Below the pieces are notes generated by a model. That model had not been told where the DNA came from and did no database searches. It saw only the letters and a program-made list of their open reading frames with translations. The position numbers were made by a program, and so were the translations under genes. Below, piece after piece: positions 33,264 through 43,891 of a stretch of DNA of 64,000 bases. Position 1 is the stretch's first letter, and each line of letters opens with the position of its first letter. Origin of the DNA: Brasenia schreberi (Eukaryota; Streptophyta; Magnoliopsida; Nymphaeales; Cabombaceae); assembly GCA_036023115.1 (NCBI GenBank), contig JAYKKT010000076.1, forward strand, positions 1,116,001 through 1,180,000, given 5' to 3'.

Positions 33264-34580
33264 ATGATGGAAGATCCCTTTATAAAAAATACAAAAACAT
33301 TTGAAAAATTCGAAATCCAAAAAATGAAAAAATTACAAAAGCCAAAAACATTTGAAAATCCAAAACTCAAAAAAAGAGTAGTTTGTATAGTTCCCAAAGT
33401 ACTCGTTTTACAAAAGAAAAAAAAATTTGAAAATTTATAAAATTCCAAAAAGATTTTGTACAGAGCTGCTCCTGGTAAGGATTTGGAAAAAGGAAAAGAT
33501 TTCGAAAGAAACGTTGTCTGTATAACCATATCAAAAATTCCGAAATCAATAGAAATTCCAAGTGTAAAACCAGGTCTTTTGAAAATCCATGCATCAAATT
33601 CCCTAGGATCTATAAACCACGAGAATGATCGAAGCCTCGAAGTGGATCCCCTTGAGGAAGATCCCACTTCTGAGCTCCCAGAATTTCATAAAATTCTCGA
33701 TTTTAAAAAGCCTTCAAATTTAGTAGGAGGAGATTTCATAGAGGTAAACCTAGGGAGTGATTTAAAGCCCAAACTCATTAAGGTAGGCGCATGTTTGCAT
33801 GAGCATGAAAGATCAGCATTCATTGCATTTCTACAAACCTACTTAGATGTGTTTGCATGGACGTATGAAGACATACCGAGCATAGACCCCAGTATTGTCG
33901 AACATCGTCTTCTCTTAGATGCGGATGTGAAACCCATAAAGCAAAAGCTTAGGAAAATACATCCGAATGTACACGCACAAGTCAAAGAGGGTTTAAAAGA
34001 TTTGTTAAAAGCTGGATTTATAAAACCCATTGCGTATTCTGATTGGTTATCCAATATTGTTATTGTTCGAAAAACCAATGGGAAAATTCGAATATGCATC
34101 GATTTTAGAAACTTAAATAAAACCACTCCAAAGGATAATTATCCTTTACCAAACATAGATTTGATAGTCGATAGTACTGCAAATCACGAAATGTTTTCGT
34201 TTATGGATGGTTATTCAGGATATAATCAAATCAAATTAAGCCCACGAGATTAGGGTAAGACCGCTTTCACAACCCCATGGGGCACGTACTACTATATAGT
34301 CATGCCCTTTGGTTTGAAAAATGCCGGTGCCACATACCAGAGAGCCATGACCACGATCTTTCATGATCAGATTCATGAGCTCGTAGAGGTATATGTGGAT
34401 GATCTCTTGGCGAAATCCAAAACTCGATGCACTCATATCGAATGCTTACAAAAGATTTTCGAAAGGCTTAGACTTTACAAAGTAAAGCTAAACCCTCAGA
34501 AATGTGTGTTCGGAGTAGAGTCTAGAAAGCTCTTAGGCTTTATGGTGAGCCAAAGGGGTATAGAAGTTGACCCATCATAG
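33264..34580 (+). pseudogene. E4 ORF2, first part: linker and reverse transcriptase
   Basis: ATGATGGAAGATCCC starts 25 nt after the ORF1 stop, after a TTTTCCCTTTGTAG that looks like a 3' splice site. A Lys-rich linker (~33264-33600) precedes the acidic EEDPTSELPEFHKILDF segment and RT: KPIKQKLRKIHP, CIDFRNLN, FMDGYSGYNQIKL, MPFGLKNAGATYQRAM and the catalytic YVDDLLAKS (~34390-34416). In-frame stops: TAA 33438 and TAG 34251. A 16-bp deletion after GTTGACCC (~34572), relative to host A, shifts the frame. RT would copy the RNA into DNA. Confidence 0.9.
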
Positions 34581-34582
34581 GC

Positions 34583-37021
34583 ATGGCTCCACCCTCCAAT
34601 CTCACACAAACTCATAGCCTTCAAGGTCGATTACAATCCATTCACAGGTTTATCTCAAACCTGACGACTAGAAGCGAACCCTTCAACAAATTGTTGAGAA
34701 AGGGCACGAAATTTTCATGGGATGGCGACTGCCAAAAGTCATTTGAAAGACTAAAGGCATACCTAGTTAATCTTCTTGTTTTAAATCTTCTGAAGCAAGG
34801 AAAACCTCTTTTGCTTTACATTTCCGTGCATGCGAATGCCTTGGGAGCTTTGTTAGCTCAATACGAGGATGACACCCACAAGGAGTATTCCATCTATTAT
34901 ATTTCGAAAACTCTCTTGGCTTACGAAAGGAATTACCAAGCCATGGAGAAGATGTGCTTGGCCCTAGTTTGGGCCTGCCAGAAATTTCGACACTACTTCC
35001 TAGATCATGAGATCTGGATAGTGTCCAAGCTTGATCCAATCAAGCATTTGTTCGAAAAACCCATTCTCACTGGTAGATTGGGCAAATGGCAACTCCTTCT
35101 AATGGAGTATGACCTGAAATACCATCATCAGATCTCCGTTAAGGGGCAAGCCCTAGCAGACTACGTGACTGAGTTCCCCCTAGAGGACGCATATCCCACA
35201 CTTAGTGAAATGCCTGATGAAGGCATATTGCAAAACCAATTTCAAAACCACATTTTGGCAAACTCTTTCAAAAACCAAGTGTGGAAGATGCACTTCGATG
35301 TGGCACGAGACCAACGAGGGGCTGGTGCTGGGGTCATCCTCATATCCCCTGAAAAGGGTGAAATCCCCATAGCAATTCGCCTAGATTTTGAATGTTTCAA
35401 CAACATAGTTGAGTATGAAGCACTCATACAAGGCTTAAGGATTTCAAAAACTCTAGGGGCATCATGCATCGAGGTCTTTGGAGATTCGCTTCTTGTTATA
35501 AACCAAGTTTTGAAAATTTGGCAAGTGCGAAATGGAAAACTTCTTCCATATCACGAGTTGGCCACTCGATTGGTTGAGTCATTCCAATCGTGTAGACTCA
35601 CACATGTAGGAAGAGAGGATAATGGCATTGCCGACGCCCTCTCCTCCTTGGGTTCAACCCTAAAGGTCAATCCCACTTTGGGAACTCGATCCTTAGAGAT
35701 ATGGCATGCGCCCACTCCATCCACACACGATTTGGATATTTACCTAAATAATCCAGATTCTGTTGAAAAACCTTGGTTCTATGACATCAAATGTTTTCTA
35801 GAAAATGGGGGATTCACTGAGGATGCCACATCCAAAGATAAGGCATTCATCCAGAAAATTTCTACCCGATACACGATTTTGGGTGGGGTTTTGTATAAAA
35901 AGAGTTTTACTGGGATCCTACTAAGATGTGTCGACCTAGAGGAGGCTAGGACTGTTATGCATGAATTCCACCATGGAGAATGTGGAGGTCATGTTAATGC
36001 CAACATGATGGCGATGAAAATACTTAGAGCGGGCTATTTTTGGTCCACCCTGAAAAAGGATTGCCACGATCATGTTAGGAAGTGTCATCCATGTCAAGTG
36101 CATGGGCATGCCATTCATATCCCCTCATCATCATTGCATTCTGTGGTCAGCCCCTGGCCATTTACCATGTGGGCGTTTGATATTGTAGGCCCAATATTTC
36201 CAAAGGCATCGAATGGGCATAGGTTTATTTTAGCAGCCACTGAGCACTTCTCCAAGTGGGTCGAAGCCATCTCCCTGACCAACGTACAAGGGCAACATGT
36301 GGTGGCTTTCATTAGGAGGAATATCATGGCTCGATTTGGAGTTCCAAGAGACCTTGTGTTCGATAATGGCACCCCATTCAAAAACGAGCAGATGGTCAAG
36401 TTGTGCAACACTTATGGCATAACTCATCACTTCTCCTCGCCCTACTACCCTCAAGGCAACGGCCAAGCCAAAGCCACGAATAAGACTCTCATTAGCATAA
36501 TCGAGAAGACTTTAGAGAAGGATAGGACGTGGCACGAGAAGCTGGATGAAGCCTTATGGGCTTATAGGACTTCCATCCGGACTCCCACGAATGCCACGCC
36601 ATTTGAGTTGGTCTATGGCACAAATGCCATTCTTCCCATTCATACACAATTGCATTCATTCCATACATCCATTGCACTCGACCTCCCCCTAGAGACGCTT
36701 CAGCATACTAGGATGGCCGAACTAGATTTGTTAGATGAGAGGCGACACCTTGCTATGGATCATGCTCATGCATACCAGCAAAGGATAGCCCAATATTATG
36801 ACAAACATATGAGACCTCATCACTTTGAAGTGAGAGATCTGGTTTTGAAAATCATCCACTATCGTGGCCCACATCCACTTGGAAAGTGGTGCCCCAAGTG
36901 GGATGGACCCTATGTTGTGCGTGCAACCACCACGAACAACTCATATTGGTTTATCGATGTCGAAGGTAGGAATTTAGCAGATCCTATCAATATTCAATAC
37001 TTGAAGAAGTATTATGTGTAG
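34583..37021 (+). CDS. E4 ORF2, second part: RNase H, archaeal RNase H, integrase (812 codons)
   Basis: Open to TAG at 37021, but it follows the 16-bp frameshift, so it is a fragment of pol with no start of its own. Residues ~65-190: Ty3-type RNase H whose first catalytic Asp position reads SVHA, so it is probably inactive. Residues ~232-360: archaeal-type RNase H with FD, EYEAL, GDS and GIAD acidic residues present. Residues ~455-505: integrase HHCC zinc domain (HEFHHGE ... CHPCQ). Core: Asp 533, Asp 594, and Lys at 630 where the DD35E spacing calls for Glu; AAA at 36470-36472 is one transition from GAA. End: GPY module, no chromodomain. The dual RNase H marks the Tat lineage. Confidence 0.9.
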   Translation: MAPPSNLTQTHSLQGRLQSIHRFISNLTTRSEPFNKLLRKGTKFSWDGDCQKSFERLKAYLVNLLVLNLLKQGKPLLLYISVHANALGALLAQYEDDTHKEYSIYYISKTLLAYERNYQAMEKMCLALVWACQKFRHYFLDHEIWIVSKLDPIKHLFEKPILTGRLGKWQLLLMEYDLKYHHQISVKGQALADYVTEFPLEDAYPTLSEMPDEGILQNQFQNHILANSFKNQVWKMHFDVARDQRGAGAGVILISPEKGEIPIAIRLDFECFNNIVEYEALIQGLRISKTLGASCIEVFGDSLLVINQVLKIWQVRNGKLLPYHELATRLVESFQSCRLTHVGREDNGIADALSSLGSTLKVNPTLGTRSLEIWHAPTPSTHDLDIYLNNPDSVEKPWFYDIKCFLENGGFTEDATSKDKAFIQKISTRYTILGGVLYKKSFTGILLRCVDLEEARTVMHEFHHGECGGHVNANMMAMKILRAGYFWSTLKKDCHDHVRKCHPCQVHGHAIHIPSSSLHSVVSPWPFTMWAFDIVGPIFPKASNGHRFILAATEHFSKWVEAISLTNVQGQHVVAFIRRNIMARFGVPRDLVFDNGTPFKNEQMVKLCNTYGITHHFSSPYYPQGNGQAKATNKTLISIIEKTLEKDRTWHEKLDEALWAYRTSIRTPTNATPFELVYGTNAILPIHTQLHSFHTSIALDLPLETLQHTRMAELDLLDERRHLAMDHAHAYQQRIAQYYDKHMRPHHFEVRDLVLKIIHYRGPHPLGKWCPKWDGPYVVRATTTNNSYWFIDVEGRNLADPINIQYLKKYYV

Positions 37022-38141
37022 GGTTTGGATTAAATTCCCATTTTCGAAAATCCCTAGGGATAGCTGCTTTGAAACTTCGAAAGTAAGGTTCAAAGGCGAA
37101 TTGTGTAAACCTCAGTAAGAGAATTCGCACTTGTGAAAGAGTAGAGTTTTCCAAATACGTGGTTACATTTCAAAATCCTCCTTCTTACAAAGAAAGGCCT
37201 AGTTCAATATAGCAAGATACTTGCAAGTAGTACATGCTATTTCTAAATAGGCTGATCTGGAATGGATCCAGTATAACCTTGGGATAAGTCCTCCCCTCTT
37301 CTCTTCTCCTTCCAAAAGGAAAATGTGGTCAAAACAAAGGGAAATCCCCACCAAAGATCTCTTTCCCAAAGAAAGAAACATAAGTCAAAAAGAAAATTCG
37401 ATTCTTTTATGGAAAGGAGGGATTAAAGAAAAAATACTTCCAAAGGGAGACCCTCTATGAAAAAGAGGAAGAAAAGGCCAAAAAGCTCAAAAAGAGCAGT
37501 TTTCCGCCTTCTGTGCCTCAAACCATGGGATGCTTCAGAAGAGACCATGGTATTTCTTTCCCATCCCCCTGGCTTATCCCAAGCAAAACATGGTTCATTT
37601 CGAGGGATCCTAAAGTAAAAATAGGATTTACTTACTTGAATTTCATTTTGTTTGAGAATTCGATGTTTCGAGTAAGGTGTAGGAATTTTGAAATATAGCT
37701 TGTTTTCTTATAAAACCTCCGCTAGATTAGCGAGTGTCAAGACTCAAGCAAAGGCAAACACGAAGAGCTTGAGATCCTTAGGATTGAGGCTAAAAGCGGT
37801 TTTCTCTTTTGTAAATAAATTTTGAAAAATCGAACATCGAGCAATATAGGACCCGCTCACTTGGAGGTGCAGGCCTTCGTAAGTCTCAAGACTTCGACCA
37901 TGCCATCTGGTCTCTGGGAGGTCGCCATTCTTGGCGTCTCATCCATGACATGCATATGCATATCCATGCATGAACACTTGCATAACATGATCCCGTTTAG
38001 GACCAGAAAACCATAGAAGTATTCCCTTTGGCATGATATCTCCTCCTACCAGGATTAAAAGAGAGATTTTGCTCAAAAATTGGGACGATACCATATTTTC
38101 GTGGATTAGATCTAAGGAGACATTGAAAGGGATGTTGTCAT
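37022..38141 (+). other. 3' noncoding region of E4
   Basis: About 1.1 kb without coding similarity, aligned with 649-1767 of E1 and inverted parts of E2/E7. It contains the inverted repeat ACCATGG/CCATGGT (37522-37551), the counterpart of ACCACGG/CCGTGGT elsewhere. Confidence 0.8.
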
Positions 38142-38188
38142 CTTTGCCATTATCCAAATAAATTTGGATAATGCCAAAGAGGGGCATC
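38142..38188 (+). promoter_or_regulatory. PPT with adjacent inverted repeat (E4)
   Basis: Inverted repeat arms 38142-38159 and 38162-38179 (18 nt, one mismatch, 2-nt spacer). The polypurine tract AAAGAGGGGCATC, 38176-38188, abuts the LTR. Confidence 0.85.
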
Positions 38189-38298
38189 TGTAAACACCTC
38201 AAAATCCCACGATTTTCTCAAATATGCCTGGTTTTGCAAAAGCAGCCCCAAAGGGCTATTTTGAGCCTGGAAACCCAGGAGCCTTCCAAACAACCCTG
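38189..38298 (+). repeat. Truncated 3' LTR of E4 (110 bp)
   Basis: Starts TGTAAACACC and matches other LTR starts to CAACCCTG, then switches to inverted host RT. The junction shares only TG with both parents, indicating illegitimate joining. Confidence 0.9.
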
Positions 38299-38628
38299 GA
38301 GTGGCTTTATTCAGGTTTCTAAAGTTGATGCATATTTGAATCTTCCCACTGGTTTTTTGAACAACAACTATATTGGATAACCAATCAGAATACGCAATGG
38401 GTTTTACAAATCCAGCTTTTAACAGATCTTCTAAACCCACTTTGACTTGGGCATGTACGTTCGGATGTATTTTCCTAAGCTTTTGCTTTATGGGTTTCAC
38501 ATCCGCATCTAAGGGAAGACGATGCTTGACAACACTCGGGTCTATGCCCAGCAAGTCTTCATACGTACATGCAAACACATCAAAGTAGGTTTTTAGGAAT
38601 GCAATGAATGATGACCTTTCATGCTCAT
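38299..38628 (-). pseudogene. Second copy of host B RT segment
   Basis: Matches 26498-26827 over all 330 bp with about 15 differences (count by eye), ending at the same CTCAT. It encodes the same RT N-terminal stretch (KTYFDVFACTYEDLLGIDP ... CINFRNLNKAT). It is a duplicate of the insertion-site flank, not an independent element. Confidence 0.9.
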
Positions 38629-40954
38629 TGTAAACACCCCAAAATCCCATGATTTTCTCAAATATGCCTAGTTTTGCAAAAGCAGCCCCAAAGGGCTATT
38701 TTGAGTCTGGAAACCCAGGAGCCTTCCAGACAACCCTATACATACTTTGAACCTGTATATATGTTTTAAAAATGTATACATATAGTTTTAAAACCTTAAA
38801 AAGGTGTTTTGAAACCCCAAAAGCAGCTTGGCCTGATGAAAGCAGGACCGAAGAGGCAAAAGAGAGCCCAGACCCGGAGCATACTTCAAGCCCGGCACAT
38901 CAACTCTCGTATCAAAATCATCCCCAGATTCTCGAACATCCAAGCCCCTTATATCAAAAATTTGCTCGAAATGAACTCCGTAAGGTGAGAAGAAGAGCGG
39001 ACGACAATGTTGGCAAAGACCCAATGCAAGACGGAGCACTAATGCAGTCAGACCCGACACATACCGTCCATTTCGAAACGCCATGAAGGAATCAAAAAAT
39101 CATATTTTGGCCGGATCTGGACCATATATATCCAGATCCAAACCCAACATGTATTTGGATTTGGATTTGGATCCAAAGATCCAAATCCAATATCTACATC
39201 CATGGCCCACATCACCTTCTCATAAATGGAGGTGGGGCCCACAGACATTTCATGTGAAAAGCTTGGGTAGAGAGAGAAAAAGGTGTGATAAAGTATGAGT
39301 GAGAAAGTTGGTATGCTTGACTTTTGGTCAAGGATGGGTTAACCTTGTGGGTTTAGCCTAGAGTGTGGGTTTGAGCTTGTATGCACCTACACCTAACCTG
39401 GGGCTGCACCAACTTGTACATGGTTGCAACTGAGTCCATGGACCGATGCTAAGGGGAGGTTCCTAAAACCTAGCCCTAAGCTAGCCCACCTCACCTAACC
39501 ACTCTCCCCTAAACCTGACCCAAACCTAGCCATCCTCACCCAAAACCACCCCAACCTCACCTAGCCGACCTCACCTAGCTCACCTCACCTAGCTAGACCA
39601 CCTAGACCCTAACCAACTAAGCCTAAACCCACCTTAGTGCACCTAATTAAACCCCTAACCACTAAGTCCCAGCCCCCCTAACCGACCTACCCTAAACCAC
39701 TAACCAGCCCCCCTAACCGACCTACCCCAAACCACTCCCCATGCCCACCTTATTACAAATATCTAGCCCATACCACCCCAACCGACCCAACCCCTTTTCC
39801 AGCATATAAAACCCACCTTTCTTGCGGGTTTCACTCTCTCCCTTCCACTCTCATCCCCCCTCACTCCCTCCAAGCTGCACCACTTCCACCACCACTTCAT
39901 CACCCAGCTGCCACCTTCCCACTTCATCACCCGGCTGCCACCTTCGACAAGGAAGACCCTTTGACTGCCATCTTCATCCACCACCAGTCAGTCACCACCT
40001 TCATCCACCAGTACCACTCCCATCCACAGTTAGTACCCCACCTCAACCCCATCTAGCCTTTCACCTCCTTCTTTCCCAGCCGCACACTCCATCACCCACC
40101 AACCTACATCCTCCCTTTCTACCTTATACCCAGCCGACCCATACCATATCCCACCACCTTCCCTTGACACCACCCACCTTAGCTCCTAGTTGAACCTTCT
40201 CCCTTAGTCACTCACTTCCCAGCCCAGCATTACCCAAACCTGCCGCACCTAGCCACCCCAAACCAACTGCATCTAGCCACTCCATCACCCGGCCAGCATC
40301 AACACTCCACCCGGCTAGCACCCCTACCTGCCACCAACATACACCCAAGGAGCTCCCCTTCGGCTGTCCAAGGCGACTCACTAGGCCAAAGCCAAGCAAG
40401 TTGAGCACGGACCAACTACACAAGTGCCTAACTCGGTCCTTTATATGAACTTGCTTACATTTAATTAAATTTGATACGGGGTTGTAATAATGGAGCGTGG
40501 TCTCCCCCCGATTGTAATAATGTGGTTTGGCACACCAACACACACATGCACTTGAGCCATTTCGCTTTTAGTTGCACACCATTTTGGCACAAACACAGGC
40601 CTCAACAACCCTTAAGATATAGTTATACTTATATATATTAAGCTGCGTGGGTTTTAACTTAAGTCGTGGGTGTTGTCTTTCAATTCTACACTCACACACA
40701 TTGAGCTTTCGCTCTTACTCCCAAGACCCTAGTAAGGGCCATATTGCAATTTCATTTGGGCGTTTTAATTCAAGTTGTGTGCGTGGTCTTTCAATTCCAC
40801 ACTCACACACATTGAGCTTTCGCTCTTACTCCCAAGACCCTAGTAAGGGCCATATTGCAATTTCATTTGGGTGTTTTAATTCAAGTTGTGTGCGTGGCAT
40901 TTCAATTCTACACTTACACACATTGAGCTTTCGCTCTTACTCCCAAGACCCTAG

Positions 40955-43844
40955 TGTAGACACCGAAAATTTTCACTTGCGGGTTCTTAGGCCTGAAGTG
41001 AACCTTTTCGCAATCTACTTCGCTTTATGGGCGTGCCAGCTAGTTTACTTTAACTAGCAAAGTATGTTTTGAAAACAATCTGACTTTTGAAAGGCGATTG
41101 TAGGCAAGCGGGATTTTTACGTCGCAGACCTTCTTGCACCGATGCGCAAGGGTCAGTCTGTACGCTTAGAGACTTCGTTTTGAAACAAGTTTAACTCAAA
41201 ATATATTTTGAATGAAGAAGTGTTTTAAAACCTTTTGAAAACCATGCATTTGGGCGATTTTGACTTTGTAAGGGTTGGACGACCCTAAGTTTTGCACGAT
41301 TTGATTCGGGTTTGTACGATTCTCAGATTTTAGATCACGTGGATTTGCACGTGCCTAAGTCTTTCTTTTTATCCCTTTATGGGCCACCTAGGTGTGTGTT
41401 ATGAACACTCCACTACATGGGGCGAATTTGAGCGGGAGTACGGGGCTTGCTCGATGCAATATGCGTCCTACCTCGTGGTATGGCGTAGATGCAATGCAAA
41501 CTCACGCTACTCCAAAGGGAAAACCCGAAATTAAAAGACAATGCCGAAGGGAAATTGCCGAAGGGAAATGACTTGTAAAGTAAATAGCCGAAGGGAAATG
41601 ACTTGTAAAGTAAATAGCGGAAGGGGAAATATGGCTATATCTTAAGAGCGGAAAGGCTCAATTGTGTAAGTGTGTGTCGTGTATATATTGAAAGACAACG
41701 CACACGACTTGAACCTTAAAACCCGAATCTTAAAGACGTAGCCGAAAGAAATACTTTATATAGAGTATATGTAGGGGCCCTTACTTGGGTCTTGTAAATA
41801 AGAGCGAAGGCTCAATGTGTGTGCGTGCTTGAATTGAAAGACTTACACACACGACATGAAATGAAACCCAAATATAAATTGCAGTATGCCTTGACTAAGG
41901 TCTTGGGAGTAAGAGCGAAAGCTCAATGTGTGTGAGTGTAGAATTGAAGTACTACGCACACGACATAAATGAAACCCAAATATAACTGCAATAAGGCCTT
42001 TACTAAGGTCTTGGGAGTAAGAGCGAAGGCTCAATGTGTGTGCGTGTGGAAAATGGAAAGACAACACACACGACTTAATTAAAAACCCCCTTGACTTAAA
42101 ATATATAAATATAACTATATATTAAGGGCTGGTTAGGCCCGTGTGTGTGCAAAAAGTGTACGACTAAGAGCGGAAAGGCTCAAGTGCGCGTGTGTGTGGG
42201 TGTGTCAAACCACGTTATTACAATCGGGGGGAGACGAAGCTCCTTTACTACAACCCCGTATCAAAATTTAATTGAATATAAAGCAAGTTAATGTAATAGA
42301 CCAAGTTTAGACACTTACAAATAGCTGGTCCATGTTCAACTTGCTTGCACGTGGGCTCACGGTTCACCTTGGGCAGCCAAGAGGGGGTTATCCTAGGGAG
42401 CTTTGAGGGAGGTTCTATGGGGCACGGTTAGGGTCTTAGGGGAACTAAGGTTTGGCCAAGACGGGGGCTGTGTAAGGTCTGTCCTAGGGTCTGTCCTAGG
42501 GTACAGGTCACGGCCAGGGTGCAGGTTGGGTCGGCAGGAAGGTGGACAGGGCGGCAGGAAGGTGGACAGGGCGGCAGGGAGGCAGTCGGGTCGGCAGGGA
42601 GGCGTCTGGCGCCTGGCGCAGCAGACGGGCGCCTGGCGCTGGGCGCGCTGGGGCGCAGGGCGCGCAGTAGCGCGGGACGGCTGCGGCACGGGGCGTGCAG
42701 GCGACAGAGGGGCGCGCGGCAGGAAGCAGGGCGCGCGGCAGCAGAAGGGGCGCGCGGCAGGACTCAGGGCGCGCGGCAGGCGCTGGTTGCTCACGGGCGG
42801 CCGGGGTGAAGTTTTTGGGGTTTGTTAGGGATGGTTTGAGGCGGTTGGGGTTAGGTTAGGTCTAGTTAGGGTTCAGTTAGGGTTAGGTTGGTTCAGTTAG
42901 GGTTAGGTTCAGTTAGGGTTAGGTAGGTTCGAACCTAGGCTAGGTTGGGGTTAGGTTTACCTCTTGGAGCCGGTCCTTCTTGGCTTGAGCCCACGTCTCC
43001 ATGGTTGCAGCCTCTTGGTCCAGCCCACCTTTGTTGCAGCCCCTAGGTCTAGACCCACTTAGCCCACATGGCTTGAACCCACCTCACCCAATGAGCCCAC
43101 ATGGCTAGGTCTATCACTCCCTCTCTCTCCTCCCAAATATTTGCATGAACCCTTTACATGGACCCCCTCACCTCTATTTATAGAGATTTGAGGTGGGTCT
43201 TGGATTTGGGTTTGGGTTTGGGGTTTGGATCCATACCCAAATCCAAACACTATTTGGATCTGGATATTGGATCTCGGATATTTTGAGATCTGTATCCGAT
43301 CCAAACCCAATATTTTTATGGATACGGATCTGGATATTTTGATCCAGATCCGATCCAATCCAAACACTATTTGGATCCAATCCAAATCCAAACACTATTT
43401 GGATCGACCCAAACACTATTTGGATTGGCCCAAATCCAAACACTATTCATTACATGGATTTGGATCTGGATATATATGGTCCAGATCCAAATCAAAATTT
43501 CTTCGGACAGTCCTTCTTGGCTTCTCGAGGCGAACGATCTGTGCGGGCACTGGCTTCATCAGCGCTCCGTCTGGTGCTGGGTTTTCCCCAACTTTGTCGT
43601 CCGGACTTCGTCTTGCCGTTCTGGACTCCGTTGAGCTTTTCATCAAATGGGCTCTGCTTTCTTTTGTTTTTTTTTATCAGGGAGTGGCTTCTGAAGCTCG
43701 GGGCTTGAATCCTCTTCGGGCCTAGGGTCTTCTTTTGCCTTCTGTACCTGTTTTCACATTTCAAAACAGGTCGTCGTTTTGGCTCAAACGAGCTTTTTGG
43801 TGTTTTGAGAGTTTTTGAAAAATAGAAGATTTGGGGTGTTTACA
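40955..43844 (-). repeat. 3' LTR of E7
   Basis: TGTAGACACC to GTGTTTACA. It parallels the E2 LTR up to about 42270 and again from about 43096; between them an 0.83-kb cassette replaces E2's 1.5-kb one. Repeats with GAGCGAAGGCTCAA 41640-42060; TATA 43182-43175; palindrome near 43463-43489; 36-nt hairpin 41125-41160; stem-loop 41039-41058; mimic 41029-41038. Confidence 0.95.
42520..42800. repeat. GC-rich direct-repeat cassette in E7 LTR
   Basis: Short direct repeats of GGCAGGAAGGTGGACAGGGC and then GCGCGCGGCAG units. A 19-bp unit present here is missing from the other LTR (49409-49660), showing that the array changes by slippage. Next to it (42840-42930) is degenerate GTTAGGGTTAGGTT sequence. 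Confidence 0.85.
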
Positions 43845-43891
43845 GATGCCCCTCTTTGGCATTATCCAAATGTATTTGGATAATGGCAAAG
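43845..43891 (-). promoter_or_regulatory. PPT with adjacent inverted repeat (E7)
   Basis: Minus-strand AAAGAGGGGCATC abuts the LTR at 43845. Inverted-repeat arms 43854-43871 and 43874-43891. Confidence 0.85.

Larger units (their letters stand above)
26828..38298 (+). mobile_element. E4: near full-length Tat-lineage element
   Basis: 5' LTR 26828-29782, primer binding site, ORF1, ORF2, 3' noncoding region, polypurine tract and the first 110 bp of the 3' LTR (38189-38298). The left flank ends CTCAT (26823-26827). The right side does not return to host sequence through a second CTCAT; it jumps to a second copy of the host RT segment. Multiple stops and frameshifts make it defective. It is the best map of the autonomous family in the window. 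Confidence 0.9.

Noticed and set aside
42403..42828. Gly/Arg-rich open frame of about 140 codons
   Set aside because: Produced by GC-rich direct repeats in the LTR; overlapping frames on both strands are also open and the repeat number differs between LTRs.
42840..42930. Telomere-like GTTAGGGTTAGG runs (also 49690-49790 and CCTAA-rich stretches in the plus-strand LTRs)
   Set aside because: Irregular units, not the plant TTTAGGG array, and at the same relative place in each LTR, so part of the LTR leader.
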